A stretch of DNA of 64,000 nucleotides from Salegentibacter mishustinae (lineage in GTDB: Bacteria; Bacteroidota; Bacteroidia; Flavobacteriales; Flavobacteriaceae): positions 1,054,001 to 1,118,000 of the forward strand of contig NZ_LLKN01000002.1 in the NCBI RefSeq assembly GCF_002900095.1, given 5' to 3'. The notes under the pieces were generated by a model. That model was not told the DNA's origin, did not search any database, and worked only from the letters and a program-made list of their open reading frames with translations. A program made the position numbers and the translations under genes. Position 1 is the stretch's first letter. The number at the start of each line of letters is the position of its first letter. Shown here piece by piece: positions 16,599-25,138 of the stretch.

Positions 16599-16937
16599 GT
16601 CTTTTCGTTGCGACACGTGTGCTTGGTTTTCAGAGTGTTTTTAAGCGTGGTATTCAGCGTTGCTTTTTTTGAGTAATTAATTCAAAGTTGAGTTTTTTTC
16701 AGTGTTTTCAAGTCAGATTATTCAGCGGTATTTTTGTCAGCGGTTGAGTCAAGTCGGCGCTGATAATTCAGTCGTGAGTGGATCAATCGCTGTGTGTTTG
16801 TCAACGTAATTTCGATTAAGATTGTCAGCGCATCAATCAACTTCAAATTCAGCAAGAACTTCGTAAAATGCAGCGCCTCTCGATATCAAAGTCTCCGATT
16901 TAATTTCAGCAAGAAATTCAATCGGAGCAATGAAAGA
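16599..16937 (-). other. gene-less cassette body with repeated CAGCG motif
   Basis: About 340 bp with no convincing gene. The motif CAGCG (usually TCAGCG or TTCAGC on the plus strand) recurs at least six times at irregular spacing. A 35-codon minus-strand frame (16833-16940) starts with a TTG formed by the attC core itself; I rate it doubtful. The hairpin arms CTCCGATT and AATCGGAG lie at the 5' end of the minus strand. Ends match (GTTGTCTTT and AAAGACAAC after one base). Confidence 0.75.
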
Positions 16938-17065
16938 CAACGGTTTGCGTATATGGTTTGTGGCGGGCAAAAATGCGTTAATTTTTCAATTAAACTTTTA
17001 CGTTTCTAAAAAATACAAAAACTTTGGGTTTGGCACTAATTCCGCCATAAACTATATACGCTGTT
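16938..17065 (-). repeat. attC site (family F)
   Basis: CAACGGTTTGCGTATATGG and ATATACGCTGTT outer arms, TGTGGCGG/CCGCCATA inner arms. attC of the MntA/HepT cassette. Confidence 0.88.
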
Positions 17066-17069
17066 GTGG

Positions 17070-17411
17070 CTAGTGCTTTTCCACTATGTTTTGGATTTCT
17101 TTTTTCAATTCTGGTAGTTCTCGTATTATTATCGTCCAAATAACTTCGTCAGAAATGCTATCATATTCGTGAGCGATTCTATTTCGAGTACCGATTATCT
17201 TTTGTGCGTTGTTGATTTGAAAATCAGATTCTTTGTGTTTTACTATTCGGTTTATTGCTTCTCCGATTATTTCAATATTTCTTTCAACTGCTTTTTTGGT
17301 TTTTAAGTCCTTTTGATACTCAAAGAAATCTCTTTTTTCGGGTAGAAACTCAAATATTTCGTCAATAGATTTAATTATGTCTTCAAACCAAGCATTAATT
17401 CTATTGTCCAT
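17070..17411 (-). CDS. hepT: HepT-like ribonuclease toxin (DUF86, HEPN)
   Basis: 113 residues. The HEPN catalytic motif Rx4-6H is present in GTRNRIAHEYDSI, close to the end, as in HepT. These proteins cleave RNA and are silenced by AMPylation at the tyrosine of the RNxxAHxY motif by the partner MntA. The gene overlaps mntA by 11 bases. Cassette ends match (GTTGTGGCTA and TAGCCACAAC). Confidence 0.92.
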   Translation of the reverse strand: MDNRINAWFEDIIKSIDEIFEFLPEKRDFFEYQKDLKTKKAVERNIEIIGEAINRIVKHKESDFQINNAQKIIGTRNRIAHEYDSISDEVIWTIIIRELPELKKEIQNIVEKH

Positions 17412-17703
17412 AAATCAGAATTTTTGTGCTATCAAGCTCTTTTCTGAAAAATTGATTTTTTATTCCACGTTCTTCGATTAAGTCAATTTGTCGCTGAAGT
17501 AATTTTTCTAAATTCTCTTTGAGTTGAAAATATAAGTCCGTGTACTTAAACGGATCCGTTTCTTCAAAATCTACAACAAAATCGATGTCAGAATCGTCTT
17601 TAAAATCATCACGAGTCACAGAGCCAAAAGCAGAAAACGTTTTGACTTTGTATTGCTTACAAAGTTTCTTAATTCGATTAATGTTTTTTTCAGATATTTT
17701 CAT
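17401..17703 (-). CDS. mntA: MntA-like nucleotidyltransferase antitoxin
   Basis: 100 residues. Minimal nucleotidyltransferase fold with the GSx10DxD motif (AFGSVTRDDFKDDSDIDFVVDF) that binds metal and ATP. Members AMPylate HepT. First gene of the pair. Confidence 0.93.
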   Translation of the reverse strand: MKISEKNINRIKKLCKQYKVKTFSAFGSVTRDDFKDDSDIDFVVDFEETDPFKYTDLYFQLKENLEKLLQRQIDLIEERGIKNQFFRKELDSTKILIYGQ

Positions 17704-17707
17704 AGGA

Positions 17708-17715
17708 CAAAAATA
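17708..17715 (-). promoter_or_regulatory. mntA-hepT promoter -7 box
   Basis: TATTTTTG on the minus strand, matching TAnnTTTG, 4-5 bp before the mntA ATG. The leader would be very short or absent. Confidence 0.45.
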
Positions 17716-17766
17716 CTCAAATTTTAGTTCAAATCATTCTTTGAAAGTTTTTTTCAGCATTAGCCA

Positions 17767-17892
17767 CAACGGTCTCGTATAACCGTCAGTTACGGATAAA
17801 TATACGAAGTTTTTCGGTTTAGCACTGGCGTTAGCAATTCCGAGTGGATTCGGACGTAGTCGAATCCGCCGTAATTGCGGTTATACATTGTT
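17767..17892 (-). repeat. attC site (family G)
   Basis: CAACGGTCTCGTATAACCG pairs with CGGTTATACATTGTT; inner arms CAGTTACGG and CCGTAATTG. Interior contains CCGAGTGGATTCGGACG. The only other member is at 43820, 26 kb away. attC of the 17891-18482 cassette. Confidence 0.88.
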
Positions 17893-18163
17893 ACCTGCTG
17901 GCTTTATTCTTTATTTTATTCAGTCGCTGAAATATTCTTTCTCCTAAATCTATGTTTCCAACAAAGTCATCCCATTGGCAGGTTGGTGCGAACCAAACCC
18001 ATAAATCCTCAATTACACTTTCATCTCCATTTTCCAATTTTTTTATTCGGTCAACAAGGTCAGAATGAAAGTCCTCTGCCGACAAATGTTCTCCAGAATA
18101 ACCTCCTGAATATTCGGATAATATTTTTTCCGCCTTTTTTAAGTCAGTTATGAGTAAGCTCAT
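17891..18163 (-). CDS. small acidic cassette protein, second of a pair
   Basis: 90 residues from the ATG at 18163, one base after the upstream stop. Contains GGYSGEHLSAEDFHSDLVDRI and a Trp-rich DLWVWFAPTCQWDDFVG segment. Its stop codon TAA is supplied by the attC core (GTTAC on the plus strand), so any re-insertion of the cassette keeps it. Function unknown; with its partner it could be an immunity or toxin-antitoxin-like pair, but nothing proves it. Confidence 0.72.
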   Translation of the reverse strand: MSLLITDLKKAEKILSEYSGGYSGEHLSAEDFHSDLVDRIKKLENGDESVIEDLWVWFAPTCQWDDFVGNIDLGERIFQRLNKIKNKASR

Positions 18164-18164
18164 T

Positions 18165-18482
18165 TTAGTCCGATTCGTGAAAATATTCATAAGCATATCC
18201 TTCTATTTCTCCACTTAATTGGTTTCCGTTTTCATCTTTTAAGTCATACATTTCTTGAATTCCACCAATTGAAGCACAACCGTCTAAACCTAAAAGAATC
18301 GTGTAAAAAACATCTGTCAGCGTACCATTTATAATTTTTTCCATTATTCCGTTCTGTTCGTCAGTCAAGTTAAGAGATTGAATTAATCGTCCAACTTCTG
18401 TTTCAGGATTTTCCGATAAATATTCTTTTAAAAAATCCTGTTTTTCGGTGTGAAATGACTTTACAAATTCTTCAGTGTTCAT
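18165..18482 (-). CDS. small cassette protein, first of a pair
   Basis: 105 residues from the ATG at 18482; the longer frame runs back into attC sequence. Helical and acidic (TEEFVKSFHTEKQDFLKEYLSE), with a hydrophobic stretch DVFYTILLGLDGCASIGG. No family recognised. One base separates it from its partner, so they are probably co-translated. Cassette ends match (GTTACCTGC and GCAGGTAAC). Confidence 0.72.
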   Translation of the reverse strand: MNTEEFVKSFHTEKQDFLKEYLSENPETEVGRLIQSLNLTDEQNGIMEKIINGTLTDVFYTILLGLDGCASIGGIQEMYDLKDENGNQLSGEIEGYAYEYFHESD

Positions 18483-18502
18483 CGTTTTGTTCAGCTTGCA
18501 GG

Positions 18503-18624
18503 TAACGTCTCGTATAAAAACTGTGCGAGCTGGCGAGTGTAATTGTCCGCAGGACAATCCGCAGAGCAAGCGAGCACGACATTTCGATTAGAGACAGGTT
18601 TTAGCATTGTTTTTATATACTGTT
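18503..18624 (-). repeat. attC site (family E)
   Basis: TAACGTCTCGTATAAAAAC and GTTTTTATATACTGTT outer arms with the ATTGTCCGCAGGACAAT hairpin. An IS91-like element begins at the next base, so the site is intact but parted from its gene (21030-21539). Confidence 0.87.
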
Positions 18625-18853
18625 GAACTAAACCTAAAGGTAGCTTCAAGAGATCGCTAAATCACTATTCACTACCTTTAAGTATCTCTAATTATAATAT
18701 TTAAAGTTATGAAAAAAAAGTAGTACCCTCATTGACAGGGCCTGTAATTCTGTACCTGAGTTTGATCAGCTGTACCGTAAATTAAAGCGTTCCGTAGAAC
18801 TAGCCGGTAAAAGTCAAAGTACCCTTACCAACTACTCCCGCTGCCTCGCGCAT

Positions 18854-19615
18854 ATGTCCCTCCATTTTAAATGTAGTCCCCTGGTTCTCGATGAAGAACA
18901 GGTTTTGGACTACCTGCACCTTCTAAAATCCCAGCACAAAACACCATCGGATAGTTTCTTTAAGCATACCATTTATGGCCTTCGCTATGCTTATCGTATC
19001 TCTGGAATGAAAGCAATGCGGGTCATGTTACCTTCCATTGAACGTCCCCACAAACTTCCAGTAGTGTTAAGCCGTAGTGAAGTAAAGCAACTGCTTAAAA
19101 CGCCCAAACTGCTCAAGCACCGGTTGGTACTGGCAATGCTCTACGGTTGTGGCCTTCGGTGCTTTGAACTTCGCAGCCTCCAGCTCAAAGACCTGGATTT
19201 TGATCGTAAAATGCTTCACATCCGCCAGGGAAAAGGAAGAAAAGACCGGTATGTTCCATTATCCCAGATGCAGGTCCGTGGCCTAAAAAAATATATTGTT
19301 GTAGACAATCCTACCACCTGGTGCTTTAATGGCAACGACAGGAAAGGTGATCCAGCTCAGTTATCTGCCATGGGGGTGCAATGGATCGTTCGCGAAGCCC
19401 GTAAACACAGCGGGATCCAAAAAGAAATCACTACACATAGCCTTCGGCACAGCTATGCTACCCACCTTTTGGAGATGGGATTGGATATTATCAGTGTCAA
19501 AGATCTATTGGGACACGCAGATATCCAAACCACCCTCACCTACCTTCATGTGGCACAACTAGGTAGGCAAAAGCCATTCAGTCCGTTGGACCGGCTCTAT
19601 AAAGAACAGGCGTGA
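18854..19615 (+). CDS. tyrosine recombinase of IS91-like element, copy 1
   Basis: 253 residues from the first ATG. Catalytic residues: R in GCGLRCFELRSL, K in QGKGRKDRYVP, HxxR in THSLRHSYATHLLE, H in LLGHADIQTT, and Y in TLTYLHVAQLG. It ends SPLDRL like many integrases. The frame is open about 120 bp further upstream with plausible core-binding sequence (RACNSVPEFDQLYRKLKRS) but no ATG. An ATG followed by a run of eight A (18710-18720) lies in another frame, so the true start may need a frameshift or a non-ATG codon. It overlaps the transposase gene by 4 bp. Confidence 0.9.
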   Translation: MSLHFKCSPLVLDEEQVLDYLHLLKSQHKTPSDSFFKHTIYGLRYAYRISGMKAMRVMLPSIERPHKLPVVLSRSEVKQLLKTPKLLKHRLVLAMLYGCGLRCFELRSLQLKDLDFDRKMLHIRQGKGRKDRYVPLSQMQVRGLKKYIVVDNPTTWCFNGNDRKGDPAQLSAMGVQWIVREARKHSGIQKEITTHSLRHSYATHLLEMGLDIISVKDLLGHADIQTTLTYLHVAQLGRQKPFSPLDRLYKEQA

Positions 19616-20736
19616 AACCTGCTGCCTATGAGGTGGCCCAGGTCCTGGAAAGGAACACGGAATCTTTATCCAAATATTGTTACAACAGCTGGCAAACAAG
19701 AACCCTTCACGCCTTGCGCAAATGCCGCACTGCTGCCCTGGGTGGCCATATAGACCGCTGCAACAATCCTTCCTGCCATAGGCTTCACCTTAGTTATAAT
19801 AGTTGCCGGAACCGCCATTGCCCCAAGTGCCAGGGACATAAAAAGGAAGCATGGATCCGGGCACGGGAAGAGGAACTTCTTAATGTACCTTACTTCCACG
19901 TGGTTTTTACCCTACCCAAGGAACTTAACCGCCTGTGCCTTTACCGGCCGGAACTGCTATACAGGTTATTGTTCAAAACCGCATGGCAGGTGATTCAGGG
20001 TTTTGCATCCAACCATAAATTTTTAGGTGCCAAACCCGGAATGATCGCCGTCCTGCATACCTGGGGAGAAAACCTGTCTTTGCACCCACACCTGCACTGT
20101 ATTGTTCCCGGCGGTGGCATTGCCCAAAATGGTAAATGGAAACCTGCAAAAAGCAAAGGCAAATACCTGTTCCCGGTTAAGGCTATGAGCAAGGTTTTTA
20201 GGGCTCGTTTTGTGGCTTCACTTCGCAAGGAACTGGAACCACAACCCAAAGACTTCTACGAAAGCCTTTTTAAATATGATTGGGTAATCTACTGCAAACA
20301 ACCCTTTTTAGGTCCCACCCAGGTGGTGGAATACCTTGGCCGCTATACTCATAAGATCGCCATCAGTAATCATCGAATTAAAAACCTGGATAATGAAAGC
20401 GTTACATTTTCTGTGAAGGACTACCGCCGCGCAGGAAGAAAATCCTTGTTACGTTTATCCGATGCAGAGTTCATCAGACGGTTCGCACTTCACATACTTC
20501 CCAAAGGATTTGTTCGCATACGGCATTATGGAATCTTGAGTTCCTATCATAAAAAAATCACCCTTACCCAGCTACAGCAAAGTCTGGGACGGGTACAACT
20601 CACAGAGCGTAAACCACTTCAACACCGCCTGTGCCCGGTATGCAAGAAAGGAAAATTGGTGACCCTTACTACCTTTACCCCGCGAGGCCCACCAGGATAC
20701 TGGACGGAAAAACTAAGAAAGCAATCAAATAAATAA
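19612..20736 (+). CDS. IS91-family HUH transposase, copy 1
   Basis: 374 residues. N-terminal zinc-binding cysteines (CNNPSCHRLHLSYNSCRNRHCPKCQ), the HUH metal site in SLHPHLHCIVPGGG, and the downstream tyrosine region (VVEYLGRYTHKIAISNHRI). Catalyses single-strand nicking and rolling-circle transposition in its family. A second zinc pair (CPVCKKG) is near the C-terminus. Confidence 0.95.
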   Translation: MKPAAYEVAQVLERNTESLSKYCYNSWQTRTLHALRKCRTAALGGHIDRCNNPSCHRLHLSYNSCRNRHCPKCQGHKKEAWIRAREEELLNVPYFHVVFTLPKELNRLCLYRPELLYRLLFKTAWQVIQGFASNHKFLGAKPGMIAVLHTWGENLSLHPHLHCIVPGGGIAQNGKWKPAKSKGKYLFPVKAMSKVFRARFVASLRKELEPQPKDFYESLFKYDWVIYCKQPFLGPTQVVEYLGRYTHKIAISNHRIKNLDNESVTFSVKDYRRAGRKSLLRLSDAEFIRRFALHILPKGFVRIRHYGILSSYHKKITLTQLQQSLGRVQLTERKPLQHRLCPVCKKGKLVTLTTFTPRGPPGYWTEKLRKQSNK

Positions 20737-21029
20737 GTATGAAAAACGATCCTTCCGGGCGTAACAGGAAACCTATGGCTCAAAACGATCAAAATTGTAT
20801 TAAATCCTATAAGTATCAGGGAAAAACCATAGTAAAAAGCAGCTTGACCTTAGGTCAATAGCCAAAAGCCGATATCTTGCATAGAGGCTAGGTCTACTAT
20901 CCGACAAATACTACCTCCTAAAAACAGACTAATCCCCATATATGGCTGACCGGCAAAGAAACGGTTTAGTCAACAGGGCGTTCATGTTCGGCCGTTCCGG
21001 CCACACGAACGCTTAGTTATTAGCAATAG

Positions 21030-21539
21030 TTATTTATTCAGATTCTTCTCGAACTTTTTCAGAGTGATTTTGTTTGTTCGTTTTGTATAGTCTCCATAAG
21101 CAACAGCATTTTTAAAATCAACTTTTAGATAGTCCACAAAACAAGAAAAGAATTCATAATCCGTCTTTGATTCATTTTTATTGGGTGCCGTAATCAGATT
21201 TGGAGCAATTAAATAGTATTCTCCAATTTCAAAATTTGCTGTATAGGGTCTACATAGAGCACCGTCATCTCCCCAGATTTTTATCATTTTTCTTGAGTCT
21301 TTGCCTTTATATTTCTTAATTATCTCTACTGTCATTGAGGATGGCATTTTTCCTTCATATCCAGGAATATTCTCTTCAAGATAATCCGAGAATTCCACCA
21401 CTTTTACCAAGGCTACAAACTCCATTCCCTCCGAAATACTTTTAAATGTACAATCTCCCGCGCATTCACAATCACAAGCAGAAGTCTTCGTTGAAAAGAG
21501 GAAAAGAGTAATAGTCAGAAATAGGATTTTTTTCATCAA
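21030..21539 (-). CDS. secreted cysteine-rich (NTR/TIMP-like) cassette protein
   Basis: 169 residues with a signal peptide (KKILFLTITLFLFSTKTSA) followed at once by CDCECAGDCTF, a cysteine pattern like that of NTR/TIMP-like domains of bacteria. Two later cysteines (LCRPYT, FSCFVDY) could complete disulfides. Function unknown. An IS91-like element separates it from its attC; the upstream end still reads ATTGCCAAC. Confidence 0.75.
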   Translation of the reverse strand: MMKKILFLTITLFLFSTKTSACDCECAGDCTFKSISEGMEFVALVKVVEFSDYLEENIPGYEGKMPSSMTVEIIKKYKGKDSRKMIKIWGDDGALCRPYTANFEIGEYYLIAPNLITAPNKNESKTDYEFFSCFVDYLKVDFKNAVAYGDYTKRTNKITLKKFEKNLNK

Positions 21540-21626
21540 CTTTTCTAATTATTGCCAACGGTTACGGTTCGTATGTTAGCTTTATCGAGGTAATTTAGCT
21601 AAAAATAGGAATTAATAATTAAACCA

Positions 21627-21762
21627 ATGGAAGGGATAATGAGGTTTCGGTAGATACATTTTATTTAATGATATCGTGCGATAGAAATTCCACCCTTCCA
21701 TTTTTCTCTCAGAACTTGAACAGTACCTGGATCCTTTTTAGAGATCGTATCAAAGACGAGCA
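21627..21762 (+). ncRNA. candidate bridge RNA of IS110-group element, copy 2
   Basis: Second copy of the structured 5' region. The target-like segments fall at 21647-21651 (TCGGT) and 21678-21683 (GCGATA), the donor-like segment ACAGTACCT at 21720-21728. Confidence 0.7.
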
Positions 21763-21798
21763 AAAGTGATGGAGAATTGGGTTTATAATTAAACAATT

Positions 21799-22875
21799 AT
21801 GGAGCACCACATTTTAAAAGTAGCCTTGGGAGTAGATGTATCTAAAGATAATCTGGCCGTCTGTCTTTGCCGCCTAACGGTTAACCTAACAAAAGAGTTT
21901 GAAGATCCTTTTGAAGTTAGTAATGATCTTCCCGGATTTAAAAAACTAATACGATGGCTTGATAAGCAAGTAGCCTCTCGTGAGAATCTGTGGATTGTAA
22001 TGGAATCTACAGGTATCTATCATGAAGCCTTTGTGTACTACCTCTATGAAGCTGGTTTTAATGTGAGCGTGATGCAATCTGGTCGTGTTAAGCGTTATGC
22101 CCAAAGTCTGGACCAAAGATCCAAAACTGATGCATTGGATAGCCGTATGCTAGCTATGCTTGGCTGTGAACGAGCATTACCTTTATGGACACCACCTGAT
22201 CCAATTTTAAGAGAATTAAAAGGTCTTAGTAGGGAACGTTCATTTTTGTTAAAGGAGAAGCAAATAGAAAAGAATAGGCTTCATGCTAGTGAACATTCTG
22301 TATACAGCAACAAACGAGAATTAAGACGTTATAAACAACGCTTAAAATTGATTGCTAGGCAATTGGAGGAAATAGAGAAAGAGATGATGGAATTGATCAA
22401 TGCCAGCTCTTATTTAAAGGGTAGAATAAAGCATTTGGAAAGTATTCCGGGAATCTCTTTTGTGTCTGCAGCTACGGTAGTAGGTGAAACCTTAGGTTTC
22501 ACTGGTTTTACCAACGCCAAGCAACTTACGAGTTACGCAGGGTTTGATGTAGTGCTGAAAGAATCTGGAGCTTATAAAGGCAAGACCAGAATTAGTAAGA
22601 AAGGGAATAAAAATATCCGTCGGGCACTTTATATGCCGGCGATGACCGCTGTTCGATGTAATCCCACATTGAAGAAGTTCTATGAACGCGTGAAACCTAC
22701 TAAGGCTAAACCTATGATTGCTTTGGTGGCGGTAGAGCGCAAGTTATTAGTACTGATGTACAGCTTATGGAAGAATGAGATCAATTATGATCCGGAATAT
22801 GAACAAAAAAAGACAGCAAGAACCGAAGTCCTTGCTGCACAGGATAGAAGCAATTTAGCATTGACTTCTTCCTAA
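21799..22875 (+). CDS. IS110-family recombinase (IS110 group), copy 2
   Basis: 358 residues, identical to the copy at 8637-9713; all DEDD and serine positions intact. Confidence 0.95.
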   Translation: MEHHILKVALGVDVSKDNLAVCLCRLTVNLTKEFEDPFEVSNDLPGFKKLIRWLDKQVASRENLWIVMESTGIYHEAFVYYLYEAGFNVSVMQSGRVKRYAQSLDQRSKTDALDSRMLAMLGCERALPLWTPPDPILRELKGLSRERSFLLKEKQIEKNRLHASEHSVYSNKRELRRYKQRLKLIARQLEEIEKEMMELINASSYLKGRIKHLESIPGISFVSAATVVGETLGFTGFTNAKQLTSYAGFDVVLKESGAYKGKTRISKKGNKNIRRALYMPAMTAVRCNPTLKKFYERVKPTKAKPMIALVAVERKLLVLMYSLWKNEINYDPEYEQKKTARTEVLAAQDRSNLALTSS

Positions 22876-23255
22876 AACTTTAATCAAAAATATTTGTTTT
22901 ATAACACAGTACCTATCGCAAGTTGCGGGAATAGGGACGCGGACTTGTCGGCTTAGTTATTTTCTTTCTTGGTTTCTAAAATTACACTTTTACGACTAAA
23001 CCCGTTATTTGCGATGAACCGATGTTGAACTAAACCTAAAGGTAGCTTCAAGAGATCGCTAAATCACTATTCACTACCTTTAAGTATCTCTAATTATAAT
23101 ATTTAAAGTTATGAAAAAAAAGTAGTACCCTCATTGACAGGGCCTGTAATTCTGTACCTGAGTTTGATCAGCTGTACCGTAAATTAAAGCGTTCCGTAGA
23201 ACTAGCCGGTAAAAGTCAAAGTACCCTTACCAACTACTCCCGCTGCCTCGCGCAT

Positions 23256-24017
23256 ATGTCCCTCCATTTTAAATGTAGTCCCCTGGTTCTCGATGAAGAA
23301 CAGGTTTTGGACTACCTGCACCTTCTAAAATCCCAGCACAAAACACCATCGGATAGTTTCTTTAAGCATACCATTTATGGCCTTCGCTATGCTTATCGTA
23401 TCTCTGGAATGAAAGCAATGCGGGTCATGTTACCTTCCATTGAACGTCCCCACAAACTTCCAGTAGTGTTAAGCCGTAGTGAAGTAAAGCAACTGCTTAA
23501 AACGCCCAAACTGCTCAAGCACCGGTTGGTACTGGCAATGCTCTACGGTTGTGGCCTTCGGTGCTTTGAACTTCGCAGCCTCCAGCTCAAAGACCTGGAT
23601 TTTGATCGTAAAATGCTTCACATCCGCCAGGGAAAAGGAAGAAAAGACCGGTATGTTCCATTATCCCAGATGCAGGTCCGTGGCCTAAAAAAATATATTG
23701 TTGTAGACAATCCTACCACCTGGTGCTTTAATGGCAACGACAGGAAAGGTGATCCAGCTCAGTTATCTGCCATGGGGGTGCAATGGATCGTTCGCGAAGC
23801 CCGTAAACACAGCGGGATCCAAAAAGAAATCACTACACATAGCCTTCGGCACAGCTATGCTACCCACCTTTTGGAGATGGGATTGGATATTATCAGTGTC
23901 AAAGATCTATTGGGACACGCAGATATCCAAACCACCCTCACCTACCTTCATGTGGCACAACTAGGTAGGCAAAAGCCATTCAGTCCGTTGGACCGGCTCT
24001 ATAAAGAACAGGCGTGA
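23256..24017 (+). CDS. tyrosine recombinase of IS91-like element, copy 2
   Basis: 253 residues, identical to the copy at 18854-19615. The upstream open frame and run of eight A are present here too, so the unusual start is a property of the element and not a chance error in one copy. Confidence 0.9.
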   Translation: MSLHFKCSPLVLDEEQVLDYLHLLKSQHKTPSDSFFKHTIYGLRYAYRISGMKAMRVMLPSIERPHKLPVVLSRSEVKQLLKTPKLLKHRLVLAMLYGCGLRCFELRSLQLKDLDFDRKMLHIRQGKGRKDRYVPLSQMQVRGLKKYIVVDNPTTWCFNGNDRKGDPAQLSAMGVQWIVREARKHSGIQKEITTHSLRHSYATHLLEMGLDIISVKDLLGHADIQTTLTYLHVAQLGRQKPFSPLDRLYKEQA

Positions 24018-25138
24018 AACCTGCTGCCTATGAGGTGGCCCAGGTCCTGGAAAGGAACACGGAATCTTTATCCAAATATTGTTACAACAGCTGGCAAACA
24101 AGAACCCTTCACGCCTTGCGCAAATGCCGCACTGCTGCCCTGGGTGGCCATATAGACCGCTGCAACAATCCTTCCTGCCATAGGCTTCACCTTAGTTATA
24201 ATAGTTGCCGGAACCGCCATTGCCCCAAGTGCCAGGGACATAAAAAGGAAGCATGGATCCGGGCACGGGAAGAGGAACTTCTTAATGTACCTTACTTCCA
24301 CGTGGTTTTTACCCTACCCAAGGAACTTAACCGCCTGTGCCTTTACCGGCCGGAACTGCTATACAGGTTATTGTTCAAAACCGCATGGCAGGTGATTCAG
24401 GGTTTTGCATCCAACCATAAATTTTTAGGTGCCAAACCCGGAATGATCGCCGTCCTGCATACCTGGGGAGAAAACCTGTCTTTGCACCCACACCTGCACT
24501 GTATTGTTCCCGGCGGTGGCATTGCCCAAAATGGTAAATGGAAACCTGCAAAAAGCAAAGGCAAATACCTGTTCCCGGTTAAGGCTATGAGCAAGGTTTT
24601 TAGGGCTCGTTTTGTGGCTTCACTTCGCAAGGAACTGGAACCACAACCCAAAGACTTCTACGAAAGCCTTTTTAAATATGATTGGGTAATCTACTGCAAA
24701 CAACCCTTTTTAGGTCCCACCCAGGTGGTGGAATACCTTGGCCGCTATACTCATAAGATCGCCATCAGTAATCATCGAATTAAAAACCTGGATAATGAAA
24801 GCGTTACATTTTCTGTGAAGGACTACCGCCGCGCAGGAAGAAAATCCTTGTTACGTTTATCCGATGCAGAGTTCATCAGACGGTTCGCACTTCACATACT
24901 TCCCAAAGGATTTGTTCGCATACGGCATTATGGAATCTTGAGTTCCTATCATAAAAAAATCACCCTTACCCAGCTACAGCAAAGTCTGGGACGGGTACAA
25001 CTCACAGAGCGTAAACCACTTCAACACCGCCTGTGCCCGGTATGCAAGAAAGGAAAATTGGTGACCCTTACTACCTTTACCCCGCGAGGCCCACCAGGAT
25101 ACTGGACGGAAAAACTAAGAAAGCAATCAAATAAATAA
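24014..25138 (+). CDS. IS91-family HUH transposase, copy 2
   Basis: 374 residues, identical to the copy at 19612-20736, with the HPHLHC site and cysteine clusters intact. Confidence 0.95.
   Translation: MKPAAYEVAQVLERNTESLSKYCYNSWQTRTLHALRKCRTAALGGHIDRCNNPSCHRLHLSYNSCRNRHCPKCQGHKKEAWIRAREEELLNVPYFHVVFTLPKELNRLCLYRPELLYRLLFKTAWQVIQGFASNHKFLGAKPGMIAVLHTWGENLSLHPHLHCIVPGGGIAQNGKWKPAKSKGKYLFPVKAMSKVFRARFVASLRKELEPQPKDFYESLFKYDWVIYCKQPFLGPTQVVEYLGRYTHKIAISNHRIKNLDNESVTFSVKDYRRAGRKSLLRLSDAEFIRRFALHILPKGFVRIRHYGILSSYHKKITLTQLQQSLGRVQLTERKPLQHRLCPVCKKGKLVTLTTFTPRGPPGYWTEKLRKQSNK

Larger units (their letters stand above)
18625..21021 (+). mobile_element. IS91-like element with tyrosine recombinase, copy 1 (2397 bp)
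   Basis: Begins GAACTAAACC and ends CTTAGTTATT; the ends follow from comparison with copy 2 at 23027. No target duplication, as expected for rolling-circle elements. It lies directly after the attC core (CTGTT^G). Near the 3' end, at 20980-21012, a strong imperfect palindrome (GTTCGGCCG and CCGGCCACACGAAC) resembles the terminus hairpin of IS91 elements. The two genes overlap. Confidence 0.9.
21570..22914 (+). mobile_element. IS110-group element, copy 2 (1345 bp)
   Basis: Identical in layout to copy 1 at 8408, at the same target point: CGGTT^ATCGC. The left flank differs slightly (TTACGGTT instead of TCTCGGTT), which shows which target bases may vary. Confidence 0.92.
21556..23026 (-). repeat. 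attC site (family A) split by an IS110-group element
   Basis: Pieces 21556-21569 (CAACGGTTACGGTT) and 22915-23026 (ATCGCAAGTTGCGGG... to ...ATGAACCGATGTT). It is the attC of the reverse-transcriptase cassette. An IS91-like element follows directly at 23027, so this site carries two insertions. Confidence 0.88.

Noticed and set aside
16349-17009. Two plus-strand ORFs sharing RFAYMVCGGQKC
   Set aside because: The shared peptide is a translation of the family F attC sites.
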